From contig CACFBG010000001.1 of assembly GCA_902564535.1 (NCBI GenBank), forward strand, positions 144,564-208,563: a stretch of 64,000 bases of DNA, in the 5' to 3' direction. Source of the stretch: an uncultured Prochlorococcus sp. (GTDB taxonomy: Bacteria; Cyanobacteriota; Cyanobacteriia; PCC-6307; Cyanobiaceae). The translations under genes and the position numbers were made by a program. The number at the start of each line of letters is the position of its first letter. Position 1 is the stretch's first letter. Under the pieces are notes generated by a model, which saw only the letters and a list, made by a program, of their open reading frames with translations, was not told the DNA's origin and did not search any database. This document shows positions 1-8,267 of this stretch, piece after piece.

Positions 1-249
1 TTCTCCTATCGACTGCAAAACCTGAGATTCAATATCACGAAAAGCTGTTTCTCCTTCTTTTTCAAATATTTGTGAAATATTCAAGCCAATCAATTGTTCG
101 ATAACAGAATCAGTATCCACGAATCGATATGAAAGTGCCTTTGCCAAAAGTGGGCCAGTAGAGCTCTTACCACTACCCATCATTCCGACCAGATAAAGAT
201 TACGTCCACCAAGTATTTTGATAAGTTCATTTAGAGAAGGAGCAGTCAT
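1..249 (-). CDS. aroK: Shikimate kinase (5' part, cut by window edge)
   Basis: ATP-dependent phosphorylation of shikimate in chorismate and aromatic amino acid synthesis; cytosolic. The minus strand reads ATG at 249 and stays open for 83 codons to the window edge. The start MTAPSLNEL leads into a Walker A loop ([12 protein letters not shown]), then FVDTDSVIE, the conserved shikimate-binding D-x-D region, and FRDIESQVL, which fits the FRxxE motif of shikimate kinases. It is not in the ORF track because it runs off the window. It is divergent from the pterin synthase-like gene with about 53 nt between starts. Confidence 0.93.
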   Translation of the reverse strand, partial: MTAPSLNELIKILGGRNLYLVGMMGSGKSSTGPLLAKALSYRFVDTDSVIEQLIGLNISQIFEKEGETAFRDIESQVLQSIGE

Positions 250-302
250 AAAGCCAAAAATGATTTGAGGTTTATTAAGATGTGTTGTAGATAAATCTTG
301 CC

Positions 303-1226
303 ATGACTGAATTCCAATCCCAGTTCAGTCATGGCCATGGCAAAGAGTGTGTGATCACACGAAGGGCATGCTTTTGCGCAAGTCATAGATATTGGCTGCC
401 AGAACTTTCTTCAGATGACAATGCAGCGAGATTTGGACCTTGTGCAATCGCTCCTGGGCATGGTCATAACTATGAGCTAATAGTTTCTATGGTTGGGAGG
501 TTAGATAACTGTGGAATGCTCTTAAACTTATCAGATGTCAAAAAAGCCATCCATAATGAAATAACTTCTCAATTGGATTTTCGCTTTCTTAATGAAACCT
601 GGGAAGAATTTAACATCAACAATCCAAAAGGATGCTTACCTACTACGGAAGCCCTTACACAAGTAATTTGGAATAGACTTAAATCTGAACTACCATTACT
701 TGCAATACGACTTTATGAACACCCTGCCCTATGGGCAGATTATCTAGGAGCTGGAATGGATTCTTATTTAAGTATTCGCAATCATTTTGCGGCAGCACAT
801 CGACTGGCAAAGCCAGAGCTTAGTCAAATAGAAAATGAAAAAATCTACGGAAAATGTGCGCGTCCAAATGGGCATGGTCACAATTATTTAGTAGATATAA
901 CTGTGCGTGGTGAAATTGATAAAAGGACAGGAATGGTTTGTGATCTTTCAGCCTTACAAAGGCTTGTTAATGACTTAGTTATTGAACCCTTTGATCATAC
1001 TTTTTTAAATAAAGATATAGAATATTTCCATACGTGTGTACCCACTGCAGAAAACATTGCTTTACATATTGCTGATCGTTTAGCCGCTCCAATCAAAGCA
1101 ATTGGTGCAAATTTGCATAAAGTAAGACTCCAGGAAAGTCCAAATAATGCCGCTGAAGTTTATGCAGAGAAACCACAACTGGGTGTTCTTACTTCCACAC
1201 TAGAAAAATCCATAGCTTCACAATAA
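303..1226 (+). CDS. Tandem 6-pyruvoyl-tetrahydropterin synthase/QueD-like protein
   Basis: Two PTPS-fold domains in one 307-residue chain; single-domain members are about 120-150 residues. Domain 1 (about 15-150) has the zinc-type histidines H28 and GHGH at 52-55 with Cys47 upstream. Domain 2 (about 155-290) has H166, GHGH at 190-193, Cys185, D231-H232 and E278. Known members convert dihydroneopterin triphosphate to tetrahydropterin or carboxy-tetrahydropterin products (pterin or queuosine pathways). In domain 1 the Asp-His catalytic pair reads D92-F93, so the His is missing, while domain 2 is intact. Domain 1 may therefore be structural or have changed activity. The next gene, a pterin/flavin-type reductase, follows after 7 nt, which suggests co-transcription in pteridine or flavin metabolism. 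The exact substrate is not settled. Confidence 0.85.
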   Translation: MTEFQSQFSHGHGKECVITRRACFCASHRYWLPELSSDDNAARFGPCAIAPGHGHNYELIVSMVGRLDNCGMLLNLSDVKKAIHNEITSQLDFRFLNETWEEFNINNPKGCLPTTEALTQVIWNRLKSELPLLAIRLYEHPALWADYLGAGMDSYLSIRNHFAAAHRLAKPELSQIENEKIYGKCARPNGHGHNYLVDITVRGEIDKRTGMVCDLSALQRLVNDLVIEPFDHTFLNKDIEYFHTCVPTAENIALHIADRLAAPIKAIGANLHKVRLQESPNNAAEVYAEKPQLGVLTSTLEKSIASQ

Positions 1227-1233
1227 AATTATT

Positions 1234-1905
1234 TTGAATAAGCCATGGGTGCGACTAGTTCTTGCAATCAGTATTGATGGGCGTCTAGCAGAACAATCTG
1301 GAGGAGAAGCAAAAATTGGAGGTGAAGGTGATAGAAGTGTTTTAGAAGAAAGTCTTGCTTGGGCAGATGGCATGTTAGTTGGTGCAGGAACTATGAGAGC
1401 ACACAAAAATATTTGTTTAATTAAAAAGCCTGAACTAATTCAAAACCGTTTATCTCGAGGGAAAACAAAACAACCTATAGCAATAATAGTTAGCAATAAA
1501 ATATTATCTTCTCCTGAATGGCCATTATTTAATCAACCAATTCAAAGATGGATGCTAACCAAAGAAGAAAATCATCATCAAAATTTATACAAAAAAGAAT
1601 ATGATCGTATAATTTACCTCAAAGAAAGCTGGGATAAAACTTTATCTAGCCTTTACAAATATGGTATTTCAAAGATCGCATTATTAGGTGGTGCAATATT
1701 AGTCTCATCACTAATTAAAGAAGATCAAATAGATGAGCTACAGCTAACAATAAGCCCTAAAGTCTTGGGAGGAAAATATACATGGTTACCTTATGACCAC
1801 TATAATCTTCCAATAGATTTAACTACAGGAAAAGCTTGGTCACTTAACAATGTAAAAAAATTAATTAAAAACGAAGTTATGCTTAGCTATTACAGGAATC
1901 GTTAG
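1234..1905 (+). CDS. RibD C-terminal (DHFR-fold) reductase
   Basis: A 223-residue protein of the RibD C-terminal/dihydrofolate reductase-like fold. The family carries out NADPH-dependent reduction in riboflavin synthesis (5-amino-6-(5-phosphoribosylamino)uracil) or related pterin steps. Visible signs are the substrate-loop SIDGRLA (13-19), GMLVGAGTMRAH (46-57), LLGGAILVSSLI (150-161) and a DELQLTISPKVLGG strand-loop (about 167-180). There is no deaminase domain, so it is a stand-alone reductase. The start is TTG at 1234, 7 nt after the preceding stop and the first possible start in frame. Its pairing with the PTPS-like gene leaves open a reduced-pterin role instead of riboflavin. Confidence 0.82.
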   Translation: MNKPWVRLVLAISIDGRLAEQSGGEAKIGGEGDRSVLEESLAWADGMLVGAGTMRAHKNICLIKKPELIQNRLSRGKTKQPIAIIVSNKILSSPEWPLFNQPIQRWMLTKEENHHQNLYKKEYDRIIYLKESWDKTLSSLYKYGISKIALLGGAILVSSLIKEDQIDELQLTISPKVLGGKYTWLPYDHYNLPIDLTTGKAWSLNNVKKLIKNEVMLSYYRNR

Positions 1906-1924
1906 AGATTTTTAATATAATGCT

Positions 1925-3097
1925 ATGAAAGATATTACAATTCGCTGGCACAAATCAACTGATGAAATTAAGGAGTATATATGGAAAGGTTTCATGAATA
2001 ACAAGAGTAATCCTTTTTTCGAATGGAGTTGGCTTAACCAATTAGAAAAGTCTCATAGCGTAGAGCCTAATACAGGTTGGCAACCATTACATATTTCTCT
2101 ATCGCGCAATGAAAATATAGTCGCAATCGCACCTTTATACCTTAAGGCACATAGCTATGGAGAGTTTATCTTTGATCAAAACTACTATCAACTTGCTTTA
2201 GATCTTGGACTTAAATACTATCCGAAACTCATAGGCATGAGTCCTCTAAGTCCTATAGAAGGATATCGTTTTCTTATTGCACCTAATGAGAATGAAATGG
2301 AAATAACTTTATTAATTATGAAAGCAATAGATAAGTTTGCGAAAAAAAATAATATTCTAAGCTGTAATTTTTTATATGTAGACTCAAATTGGGCAAAAAT
2401 CGCAGAACAAGCTAATTGCGCAAAATGGTTAAATAAGCATAGCATATGGCTAGCAGATGGTAAGCAAAATTTTTCTGATTATTTATCTAGTTTTAACGCA
2501 AATCAAAGGCGAAATATCAAGAGAGAGCGTAAATCATTAATAGATTCTGGCATGCATATTTCTACTTATACTGGAGATCAAATTACTGAGAGTTTGATGA
2601 TAGATATGCATGCTTTTTATGAATTACATTGTTCAAAATGGGGAGTATGGGGCAGCAAATATCTTTCAGAAAGCTTTTTCAAAGCACTAGCTAATTCTCA
2701 TCACAAAAAAAATTTGGTATTATTTAGTGCAAATAATGAAGATTCGAAACATCCTTTGGCAATGTCAATGTGTATCGCCAATGACAACAAGTTATGGGGA
2801 AGATATTGGGGAGCAACTGTAGAAATTAATTGTCTTCATTTTGAATTATGTTATTACTCACCAATATCCTGGGCTTTAAATCATGGAATAGAAAGCTTTG
2901 ATCCTGGTGCAGGAGGGAATCATAAGCTTCGTCGCGGTTTTCAGACTAAGGCTAATATTAGTCTCCATAGATGGTACAACCAAAAAATGGACTATCTCAT
3001 TAGAGAGTGGCTTCAACATTCAAATAAACTCGTTATAGAAGAAATTGAAGCAATAAATAATCAATTGCCATTTACAGCAAAAGCAACTTCCATATAA
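1925..3097 (+). CDS. FemAB/GNAT-like peptidoglycan-type N-acyltransferase (COG3146 family)
   Basis: A 390-residue protein matching the COG3146/PF04339 family, GNAT-fold proteins often labelled peptidogalycan biosynthesis proteins, whose biochemical role is unproven. Characteristic stretches are FFEWSWLNQLE near residue 30, WQPLHISLSR followed by IAPLYLK, YHR-like basic NQRRNIKRERK near 195, and FDPGAGGNHKLRRGF near 325. No signal peptide or membrane span is seen. It starts with ATG 19 nt after the RibD-like stop and is followed closely by the DUF4346 gene, so the five plus-strand genes here may form one run. Confidence 0.8.
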   Translation: MKDITIRWHKSTDEIKEYIWKGFMNNKSNPFFEWSWLNQLEKSHSVEPNTGWQPLHISLSRNENIVAIAPLYLKAHSYGEFIFDQNYYQLALDLGLKYYPKLIGMSPLSPIEGYRFLIAPNENEMEITLLIMKAIDKFAKKNNILSCNFLYVDSNWAKIAEQANCAKWLNKHSIWLADGKQNFSDYLSSFNANQRRNIKRERKSLIDSGMHISTYTGDQITESLMIDMHAFYELHCSKWGVWGSKYLSESFFKALANSHHKKNLVLFSANNEDSKHPLAMSMCIANDNKLWGRYWGATVEINCLHFELCYYSPISWALNHGIESFDPGAGGNHKLRRGFQTKANISLHRWYNQKMDYLIREWLQHSNKLVIEEIEAINNQLPFTAKATSI

Positions 3098-3112
3098 CAA
3101 ATTGATCAAATT

Positions 3113-3514
3113 ATGTGTTCAAATAATAGTAAAAATAAATTAACAAAATCATTGGAAATTCTGGACAATGAACTATCTAAACGTTTTATCCAGCTTGATC
3201 CCAAGGGTTATTTTTTAATCAAAATTGACTGGGAAACAAAAGAAATCCTAGTCGAACATTTTTCTAATGATCTAGATGAAGAAGGAAGGGCACTAGACCC
3301 TGAGACCGGGGAGCCAATAAAATGCAGTGGAGCTGTAAAGCGCAATCCAATCAATGTATTCAGAGGCAGGAGTGCCAAAGAGGTTGGTATAAAGCTCACA
3401 GAGAATGGGGATTGTAATCTTCTTAGCAGGCTTGAGCATGCTCTTTACCTAGGGAGAGAGCTTCAAAAAGCAGAAGCTTGTCTATTAAACGATGAAAAGT
3501 ATATTCAAGATTAA
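3113..3514 (+). CDS. DUF4346 protein
   Basis: A 133-residue soluble protein resembling the cyanobacterial DUF4346 family; function unknown. The core LDPKGYFLIKIDWE (about 28-41), LDPETGEPI (about 60-68) and NVFRGRSAKEVGI (about 81-93) fit that family, with a helical C-terminus (LEHALYLGRELQKAEACL). ATG at 3113, 15 nt after the acyltransferase stop. The family occurs alone in oxygenic phototrophs and is fused to pterin- or nucleotide-related enzymes in some archaea (recalled, not checked). That would suit the pterin-like genes upstream, but this is only suggestive. Confidence 0.72.
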   Translation: MCSNNSKNKLTKSLEILDNELSKRFIQLDPKGYFLIKIDWETKEILVEHFSNDLDEEGRALDPETGEPIKCSGAVKRNPINVFRGRSAKEVGIKLTENGDCNLLSRLEHALYLGRELQKAEACLLNDEKYIQD

Positions 3515-3581
3515 AATCAATTTAAAAAACGCCCGCTTGTCTCCTTTATCTGATCTAATAGATATAGAAACTTCAAATTAC

Positions 3582-3674
3582 ATGGGCATTATTTTTTATC
3601 TTGGTATTGTTGGCTCAGGACTTATTACAGCTTATGTAATTAATAAAATTCTTCGTAAGATTAAATTGATATGA
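3582..3674 (+). CDS. petL: Cytochrome b6-f complex subunit 6
   Basis: A 30-residue single-span protein, MGIIFYLGIVG with the end RKIKLI. It matches PetL of other cyanobacteria (about 30 residues, one helix, ending in IKLI). PetL stabilises the cytochrome b6-f dimer in the thylakoid membrane. The ORF track lists a 60-residue frame from 3492 overlapping the DUF4346 gene. The first 30 residues of that frame are polar and unlike PetL, so the internal ATG at 3582 is the better start. The identification is by length, hydrophobic profile and C-terminal motif. Confidence 0.75.
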   Translation: MGIIFYLGIVGSGLITAYVINKILRKIKLI

Positions 3675-3796
3675 ATTTTGAGATTGACAAGTCATTATAA
3701 GGTCATCAAAACAAAATTCGCTCTTCTGAGTTAGCATCGTTGATTTAAGATTAGTCAATATCAATAATCCTTAGACTTAGAATCTATCAATTTTAT

Positions 3797-4747
3797 ATGG
3801 CCTCCTCACGTCTTAAAAGTCGGAGAAACCAAGAGCAAGGGTCAAAATCATCAAGAATAGCCATCGCTATTCTTGCCACCATAGGTCTTGTAGATACAGG
3901 TTCTATAACCCTAGATCGATGGGGATTAATTGGATCTTTGTCTTGTCCTGGAGGCATGACAGGTTGTGACAAGGTTCTTAATAGCCCATGGGGAACGATA
4001 TTTGAAAATGAAACATTGATTATTCCATTATCATTTATAGGATTTCTAAGTTATTTAATTCTTTTATCAATGGCAATATTGCCATTGATTCTCAATAAAA
4101 ATTTAAATAAAAATAATATTACTAGAAATACTTGGTGGATTTTATTTTATAGTTCATGTGTAATGAGTGCTTTTAGCCTATTTCTAATAGGCTTAATGAT
4201 TTATAAAATTCAAGCTTTTTGTTTCTTTTGTATACTATCAGCAATTATATCAATCTTAATCCTATTTTTGTCAATATTAGGAGGAGCATGGGATAATTTG
4301 GAACAGTTATTTTTTAGAGGGATTTTGCTATCTCTTTCAATTCTCATAAGTAGTTTGATCTGGTCCTCAAATGTTGACCCTAGCCTTTCAATTGCCAATA
4401 ATTCTTCCAATGGGCTGCCGCCTCCTGTACTTTCTCAAAGTAATGTAGAAAAGATTGAATTTGCTAAGTTTTTAACTGCTAAGGATGTTGCTATGTATAG
4501 TGCATATTGGTGTCCTCATTGTCATGATCAAAAGGAACTTTTTGGTCGCAAAGCATATGAAAATTTAAATATCATTGAATGCGCAAAAGATGGTTACAAT
4601 AATCAAAGTGATTTTTGCGATAAAAAAGGAATAAATGTTTACCCATCTTGGGAAATTAATGGAGAAATCAATGAAGGAGTCAAGTCTTTGCAAGAATTAG
4701 CAGAGATAACCGGATATAAAAAGTTTTCAAATAATTTCCAAGATTAA
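3797..4747 (+). CDS. VKOR-thioredoxin fusion, disulfide-forming membrane protein
   Basis: A 316-residue fusion of a vitamin K epoxide reductase-type four/five-helix membrane domain (about 20-190) and a thioredoxin-like domain (about 220-310). VKOR homologues pass electrons from the thiol partner to quinone and so make disulfides in exported or lumenal proteins. Visible redox cysteines are C50 and C57 in the loop, the active CFFC pair (C142/C145), and the thioredoxin motif CPHC (C239-C242). A further C262/C274 pair lies in the thioredoxin part. This fused form is known from cyanobacteria and chloroplasts (LTO1 type). ATG at 3797; the stop overlaps the convergent nadB stop by 4 nt. Confidence 0.93.
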   Translation: MASSRLKSRRNQEQGSKSSRIAIAILATIGLVDTGSITLDRWGLIGSLSCPGGMTGCDKVLNSPWGTIFENETLIIPLSFIGFLSYLILLSMAILPLILNKNLNKNNITRNTWWILFYSSCVMSAFSLFLIGLMIYKIQAFCFFCILSAIISILILFLSILGGAWDNLEQLFFRGILLSLSILISSLIWSSNVDPSLSIANNSSNGLPPPVLSQSNVEKIEFAKFLTAKDVAMYSAYWCPHCHDQKELFGRKAYENLNIIECAKDGYNNQSDFCDKKGINVYPSWEINGEINEGVKSLQELAEITGYKKFSNNFQD

Positions 4748-6420
4748 GTATTAACTGGTCTAGTTGATATCTCTTTGCCTAATCTCTGTTGAGAGTGACA
4801 TTGCCAATAAGGCAATGTCATTTGGAAATCATTCCTAAAATGGCCGCCCCTACTTTCTTTTCTAAATAAAGAGGCTTGAAGCATCAATTTGGTAGCAATT
4901 TGCCTATGATGTAAATCCAAAAGTAGATTTAAATCACGACTTGAATCATCATTTAAATCATATTTTATGCCAACACTATTTGATCGAACTAGCTCCAGCA
5001 AAGGTTGCTGTTCTATTTTAGATTCCAACTTTATAACTTGTTCTAAAGCATTTTGCATTCCTTTAAAACTTCTCTTTACGCCTGCTTCAGCCCAACACAA
5101 ATCGCGCAATTTTTTAATATCAATCATTAAGGAATTAGAGGTAATGTTATTTAATCTTAAGTCGCATTTTTTTGAAATTAGGGTGTAATTTTTGTTAAAA
5201 TTTTGATTATTTAAATTGTAATTAATGCTAGCCATCTGCTTTGCAAAGATAATACATTCCATCAATGAATTACTGGCTAATCTATTTGCTCCATGTAAGC
5301 CTGTTGAAGCGACTTCTCCAACAGCATATAAACCAGGCAAAGTCGTTGAAGCATCCAAATTAGTCGCAATCCCACCCATCCAATAATGAGCAGCAGGTGC
5401 AACAGGTATTGGCTTATTAAAAGGATCTAAACCCAATTCTCGACAATTTTTGATGATATGTGGAAATCTTGCTTCAAGTCTTTTGAATGGAATTGGACTT
5501 AAATCCAAGCCAAAGCTACTTACATTATTTTTCTTCATTGCATCTACTAATGCCTTACTAACTTGATCTCTAGAAGCAAGGTTGCCTCCTTTTAAATTTG
5601 CAATAGGACTATTGCCATATTGATCTATCAAAATGGCTCCCTCTCCTCTTAAAGCTTCGGAAAGCAAAAAACATGGTGCACCTTCTAGGTGTAATGCAGT
5701 GGGATGAAATTGAACAAATTCCAAATTCTCAATTGTTGCGCCCGCCTTCCAAGCCAAGGCAATACCTTCTCCACATGCTTGGGGTGGATTGGTCGTATTT
5801 GCAAATAAATGGCCTCCGCCACCTGTCGCCAAAACAACTGCTTTTGAGTAAATCCAAGTAAGACTTACACCCTTTAGAACTTGCACTCCTTGACATTTTT
5901 TATTGCTTACCAAAAGTTGAGTTACTCGCGTACCTCGCTGATGACAAATATTTGCTCTATTATTTACTTGATCTACAAGAACATTTGTTAAGGCTTTACC
6001 TGTACTATCTTTAACATGTAATACACGTCTAAAGCTATGGGCTGCCTCTAAGGTCCTAGCTAGATTCCCCGACGCATCTTTATCAAATTCCATCCCTAAT
6101 TGTTGAAGACTTTCTATAGCCTTAGGCGCCTGATTAACAAACATTCTGACCGCATCAGCATCACATAACCCTGCTCCAGCATTCAGAGTGTCTTTAATAT
6201 GACTATCTAAAGAATCATCTTCTCCAACTACTGCTGCCATTCCACCTTGGGCCCATCGACTTGAAGAAAGCCTTCCTTGATTCCCATTTAACAACAAAAC
6301 TTTTAGATGCGAGGGCAACTCTAAGCAAGTCATCAAACCTGCTGCTCCAGCCCCAACAACTACTACATCCCACATTTCTAAATCATTAGATCGGATAATG
6401 GAATGGGAACCTAAACTCAT
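4744..6420 (-). CDS. nadB: L-aspartate oxidase
   Basis: FAD enzyme of the succinate dehydrogenase/fumarate reductase flavoprotein family. It oxidises aspartate to iminoaspartate, the first step of NAD synthesis. The Rossmann motif VVVVGAGAAGL lies at about 19-29, followed by SSSRWAQGG (substrate/FAD region) and LEFVQFHPTAL, the signature of the family. GLYAVGEVASTGLHGANRLASNSL is the C-terminal FAD-binding block. At 558 residues it is of normal length. The start ATG at 6420 is in the track; Met16 (MWDVVVVGAG) is a reasonable alternative. It sits 10 nt downstream of the DUF3120 gene and may share its transcript. Confidence 0.94.
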   Translation of the reverse strand: MSLGSHSIIRSNDLEMWDVVVVGAGAAGLMTCLELPSHLKVLLLNGNQGRLSSSRWAQGGMAAVVGEDDSLDSHIKDTLNAGAGLCDADAVRMFVNQAPKAIESLQQLGMEFDKDASGNLARTLEAAHSFRRVLHVKDSTGKALTNVLVDQVNNRANICHQRGTRVTQLLVSNKKCQGVQVLKGVSLTWIYSKAVVLATGGGGHLFANTTNPPQACGEGIALAWKAGATIENLEFVQFHPTALHLEGAPCFLLSEALRGEGAILIDQYGNSPIANLKGGNLASRDQVSKALVDAMKKNNVSSFGLDLSPIPFKRLEARFPHIIKNCRELGLDPFNKPIPVAPAAHYWMGGIATNLDASTTLPGLYAVGEVASTGLHGANRLASNSLMECIIFAKQMASINYNLNNQNFNKNYTLISKKCDLRLNNITSNSLMIDIKKLRDLCWAEAGVKRSFKGMQNALEQVIKLESKIEQQPLLELVRSNSVGIKYDLNDDSSRDLNLLLDLHHRQIATKLMLQASLFRKESRGGHFRNDFQMTLPYWQCHSQQRLGKEISTRPVNT

Positions 6421-6430
6421 TTAGCGTTAT

Positions 6431-7207
6431 TTAAATCAATCCACTCAAGCGAGGTTGAAAAAAAGCTGTTACCAAAAAAAGACCATCAACCCACAAAGTT
6501 GTACTTAAAGCAGCACTCGCAACAATCCATATTGATCCATCTGAATCATCGAGTGTTGCTCTTTTTCTTAATCTATATGCAACAAATCCAATTAAAGTAG
6601 CTGCAATAATTAATAAGCAAATAGCCCTAAAATTAACAAGCTGGAGAGCAGTTAAATGCAAGATTTCTGGAGCGTCTTGCAAAGAAGCTTGAACCACATC
6701 AGGCCAATTTTTCATTACTCCAGTCAAAACCATCAACAAATCAGTTAATGCGGTGCCCAATAAACAAGCTACGTAAAAAACAGCTCCTAATCTCCATCGA
6801 GTAAATATTCCAATCAAGGCTATTGGGAGCGCAACCGCTTCAACGGGTATATGAAGGACAGGATATTCTCGCAACCATCCCCAATACAAGGAGCCTCCTA
6901 GCCAGCTTCCGCTAACTCCTACCAATAGAGACCCCACATTAAACCATCTATCTCCTCCTAGAAGCCCAAGCAATGCACCGGCAAGTACAATAAAAATGCT
7001 AAACAAACATGCTGAAAGAGGGTTAAAGTGAGCCCAAGGAGCTTGCAAAAAGACTGGTAGGACTACCAATGCTCCTGTAAAAAATTGCAGGGTGCTATCA
7101 GTAGATAAATATGGATCACCCAAAAATCCAACAGAATTGTCTCCTGAAGTCATTTCTGTCTTTATCATTGTTTTTTTGCTTGCCAAATCCGAATTGCTTA
7201 AGGACAC
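6431..7207 (-). CDS. DUF3120 cyanobacterial membrane protein
   Basis: A 258-residue polytopic membrane protein with about six to seven hydrophobic spans, resembling the cyanobacterium-specific DUF3120 family; no known activity. The first span starts near residue 40 (LQFFTGALVVLPVFL) and the last near 230 (STTLWVDGLFLVTAFF). The track start is GTG at 7207; ATG codons at residues 14 and 19 are alternatives that would give a shorter N-terminus. It is divergent from uppP across a 129-nt gap that contains a perfect 13-bp inverted repeat. nadB follows after 10 nt. Confidence 0.8.
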   Translation of the reverse strand: MSLSNSDLASKKTMIKTEMTSGDNSVGFLGDPYLSTDSTLQFFTGALVVLPVFLQAPWAHFNPLSACLFSIFIVLAGALLGLLGGDRWFNVGSLLVGVSGSWLGGSLYWGWLREYPVLHIPVEAVALPIALIGIFTRWRLGAVFYVACLLGTALTDLLMVLTGVMKNWPDVVQASLQDAPEILHLTALQLVNFRAICLLIIAATLIGFVAYRLRKRATLDDSDGSIWIVASAALSTTLWVDGLFLVTAFFQPRLSGLI

Positions 7208-7218
7208 TGCTTTTGTTG

Positions 7219-7319
7219 GCCAAATAAAGAAATCAATGCTCCTGCATCAATCAAATTTAATGAACCTTATAAGACTGTCATACCTGCTTTGAAATCAGTA
7301 TGAGAATTCTTTATTTGGC
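7219..7319. repeat. 13-bp perfect inverted repeat in the DUF3120/uppP divergent promoter region
   Basis: The arm GCCAAATAAAGAA at 7219-7231 is exactly complementary to TTCTTTATTTGGC at 7307-7319, 75 nt apart. The repeat therefore presents the same sequence in the same orientation a short distance upstream of each divergent gene: 17 nt before the uppP ATG at 7337, and 11 nt before the DUF3120 GTG (more if a later start is used). This arrangement suits a shared operator or matched leader elements. No known regulator motif was recognised. Confidence 0.6.
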
Positions 7320-7336
7320 ATAACGTCTTTATTGAA

Positions 7337-8209
7337 ATGGATCCAAGCATGAGTCACATTTTTGCTGACATTAAAATCATTCAAACATGCTGGGAATACT
7401 TTATTTTAGGCATTATTCAAGGAATCACCGAATTTCTTCCAATTAGCAGCACTGCGCATCTAAAAGTTTTACCAATACTTTTCGGATGGGATGATCCTGG
7501 TTTTTCTATATCAGCGGCAATTCAACTTGGAAGCATCATTGCGGTAATTATTTATTTTAGAGAGGATCTAAGAAAAATAATAAACGGAATAAGCCAAGCA
7601 TTCTATTTAGGTAATTGGAAAAGCTCCCATGCTCAGCTAGGGATAGGAATCATTCAAGGGACATTACCTATTTTATTCGCTGGGATAGGAATCAAACTTT
7701 TCTTGCCTAATTTTGATATTTCTCCTCTACGAAGCATTCCTTCAATATCTTTTTTCTCAATTATAATGGCCTTATTTTTAGCCTATGGAGAAAGAATAGG
7801 TAAACGTAGAAAAAACATTACTGATATCACAGGAAAAGATAGTCTTTTCATTGGCTTTGGACAAATGCTTGCCATTATTCCAGGGGTATCTAGATCTGGC
7901 ATTACTTTAACTACAGCATTAATTCATGGGTTCAAAAGGAAAGATGCTGCCAGATTCTCTTTCCTTCTAGGTATTCCAGCAATTTCCATTTCAGGGTTAG
8001 TAGAATTCAAAAAAGCATTTTCTACTGATTTATCAAGTGCATTCTTACCATTAACTATTGGAATAATAACTTCGGCATTCGTCTCTTGGATTGCAATTGA
8101 TTGGATTATTAAATACCTAGAAAAAAGTAATACTCAAATTTTTATCATGTATAGATTAATATTTGGCGTTACTTTAATAATATGGTGGCTAAACTTCCAA
8201 TATCATTAA
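7337..8209 (+). CDS. uppP: Undecaprenyl-diphosphatase (BacA/UppP)
   Basis: Integral membrane phosphatase that recycles undecaprenyl pyrophosphate to the monophosphate carrier for peptidoglycan and glycan synthesis. The two signature blocks are present: GITEFLPISSTAHL (about 30-43) and PGVSRSGITLT (about 180-190), with hydrophobic helices between and after them. At 290 residues it is a little longer than most members at the N-terminus. Met5 is an alternative start. It stands alone on the plus strand, divergent from the DUF3120 gene. Confidence 0.95.
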   Translation: MDPSMSHIFADIKIIQTCWEYFILGIIQGITEFLPISSTAHLKVLPILFGWDDPGFSISAAIQLGSIIAVIIYFREDLRKIINGISQAFYLGNWKSSHAQLGIGIIQGTLPILFAGIGIKLFLPNFDISPLRSIPSISFFSIIMALFLAYGERIGKRRKNITDITGKDSLFIGFGQMLAIIPGVSRSGITLTTALIHGFKRKDAARFSFLLGIPAISISGLVEFKKAFSTDLSSAFLPLTIGIITSAFVSWIAIDWIIKYLEKSNTQIFIMYRLIFGVTLIIWWLNFQYH

Positions 8210-8267
8210 ATCTAGTTCATGTAATATATGAATGTCATTTCTATCCAACTAATTTTATGTATGTTTC

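Noticed and set aside
7092-7292. 66-residue plus-strand ORF across the DUF3120 start and the inverted repeat
   Set aside because: Most of it is antisense to the DUF3120 gene, and the rest covers the promoter gap. It is a shadow frame.
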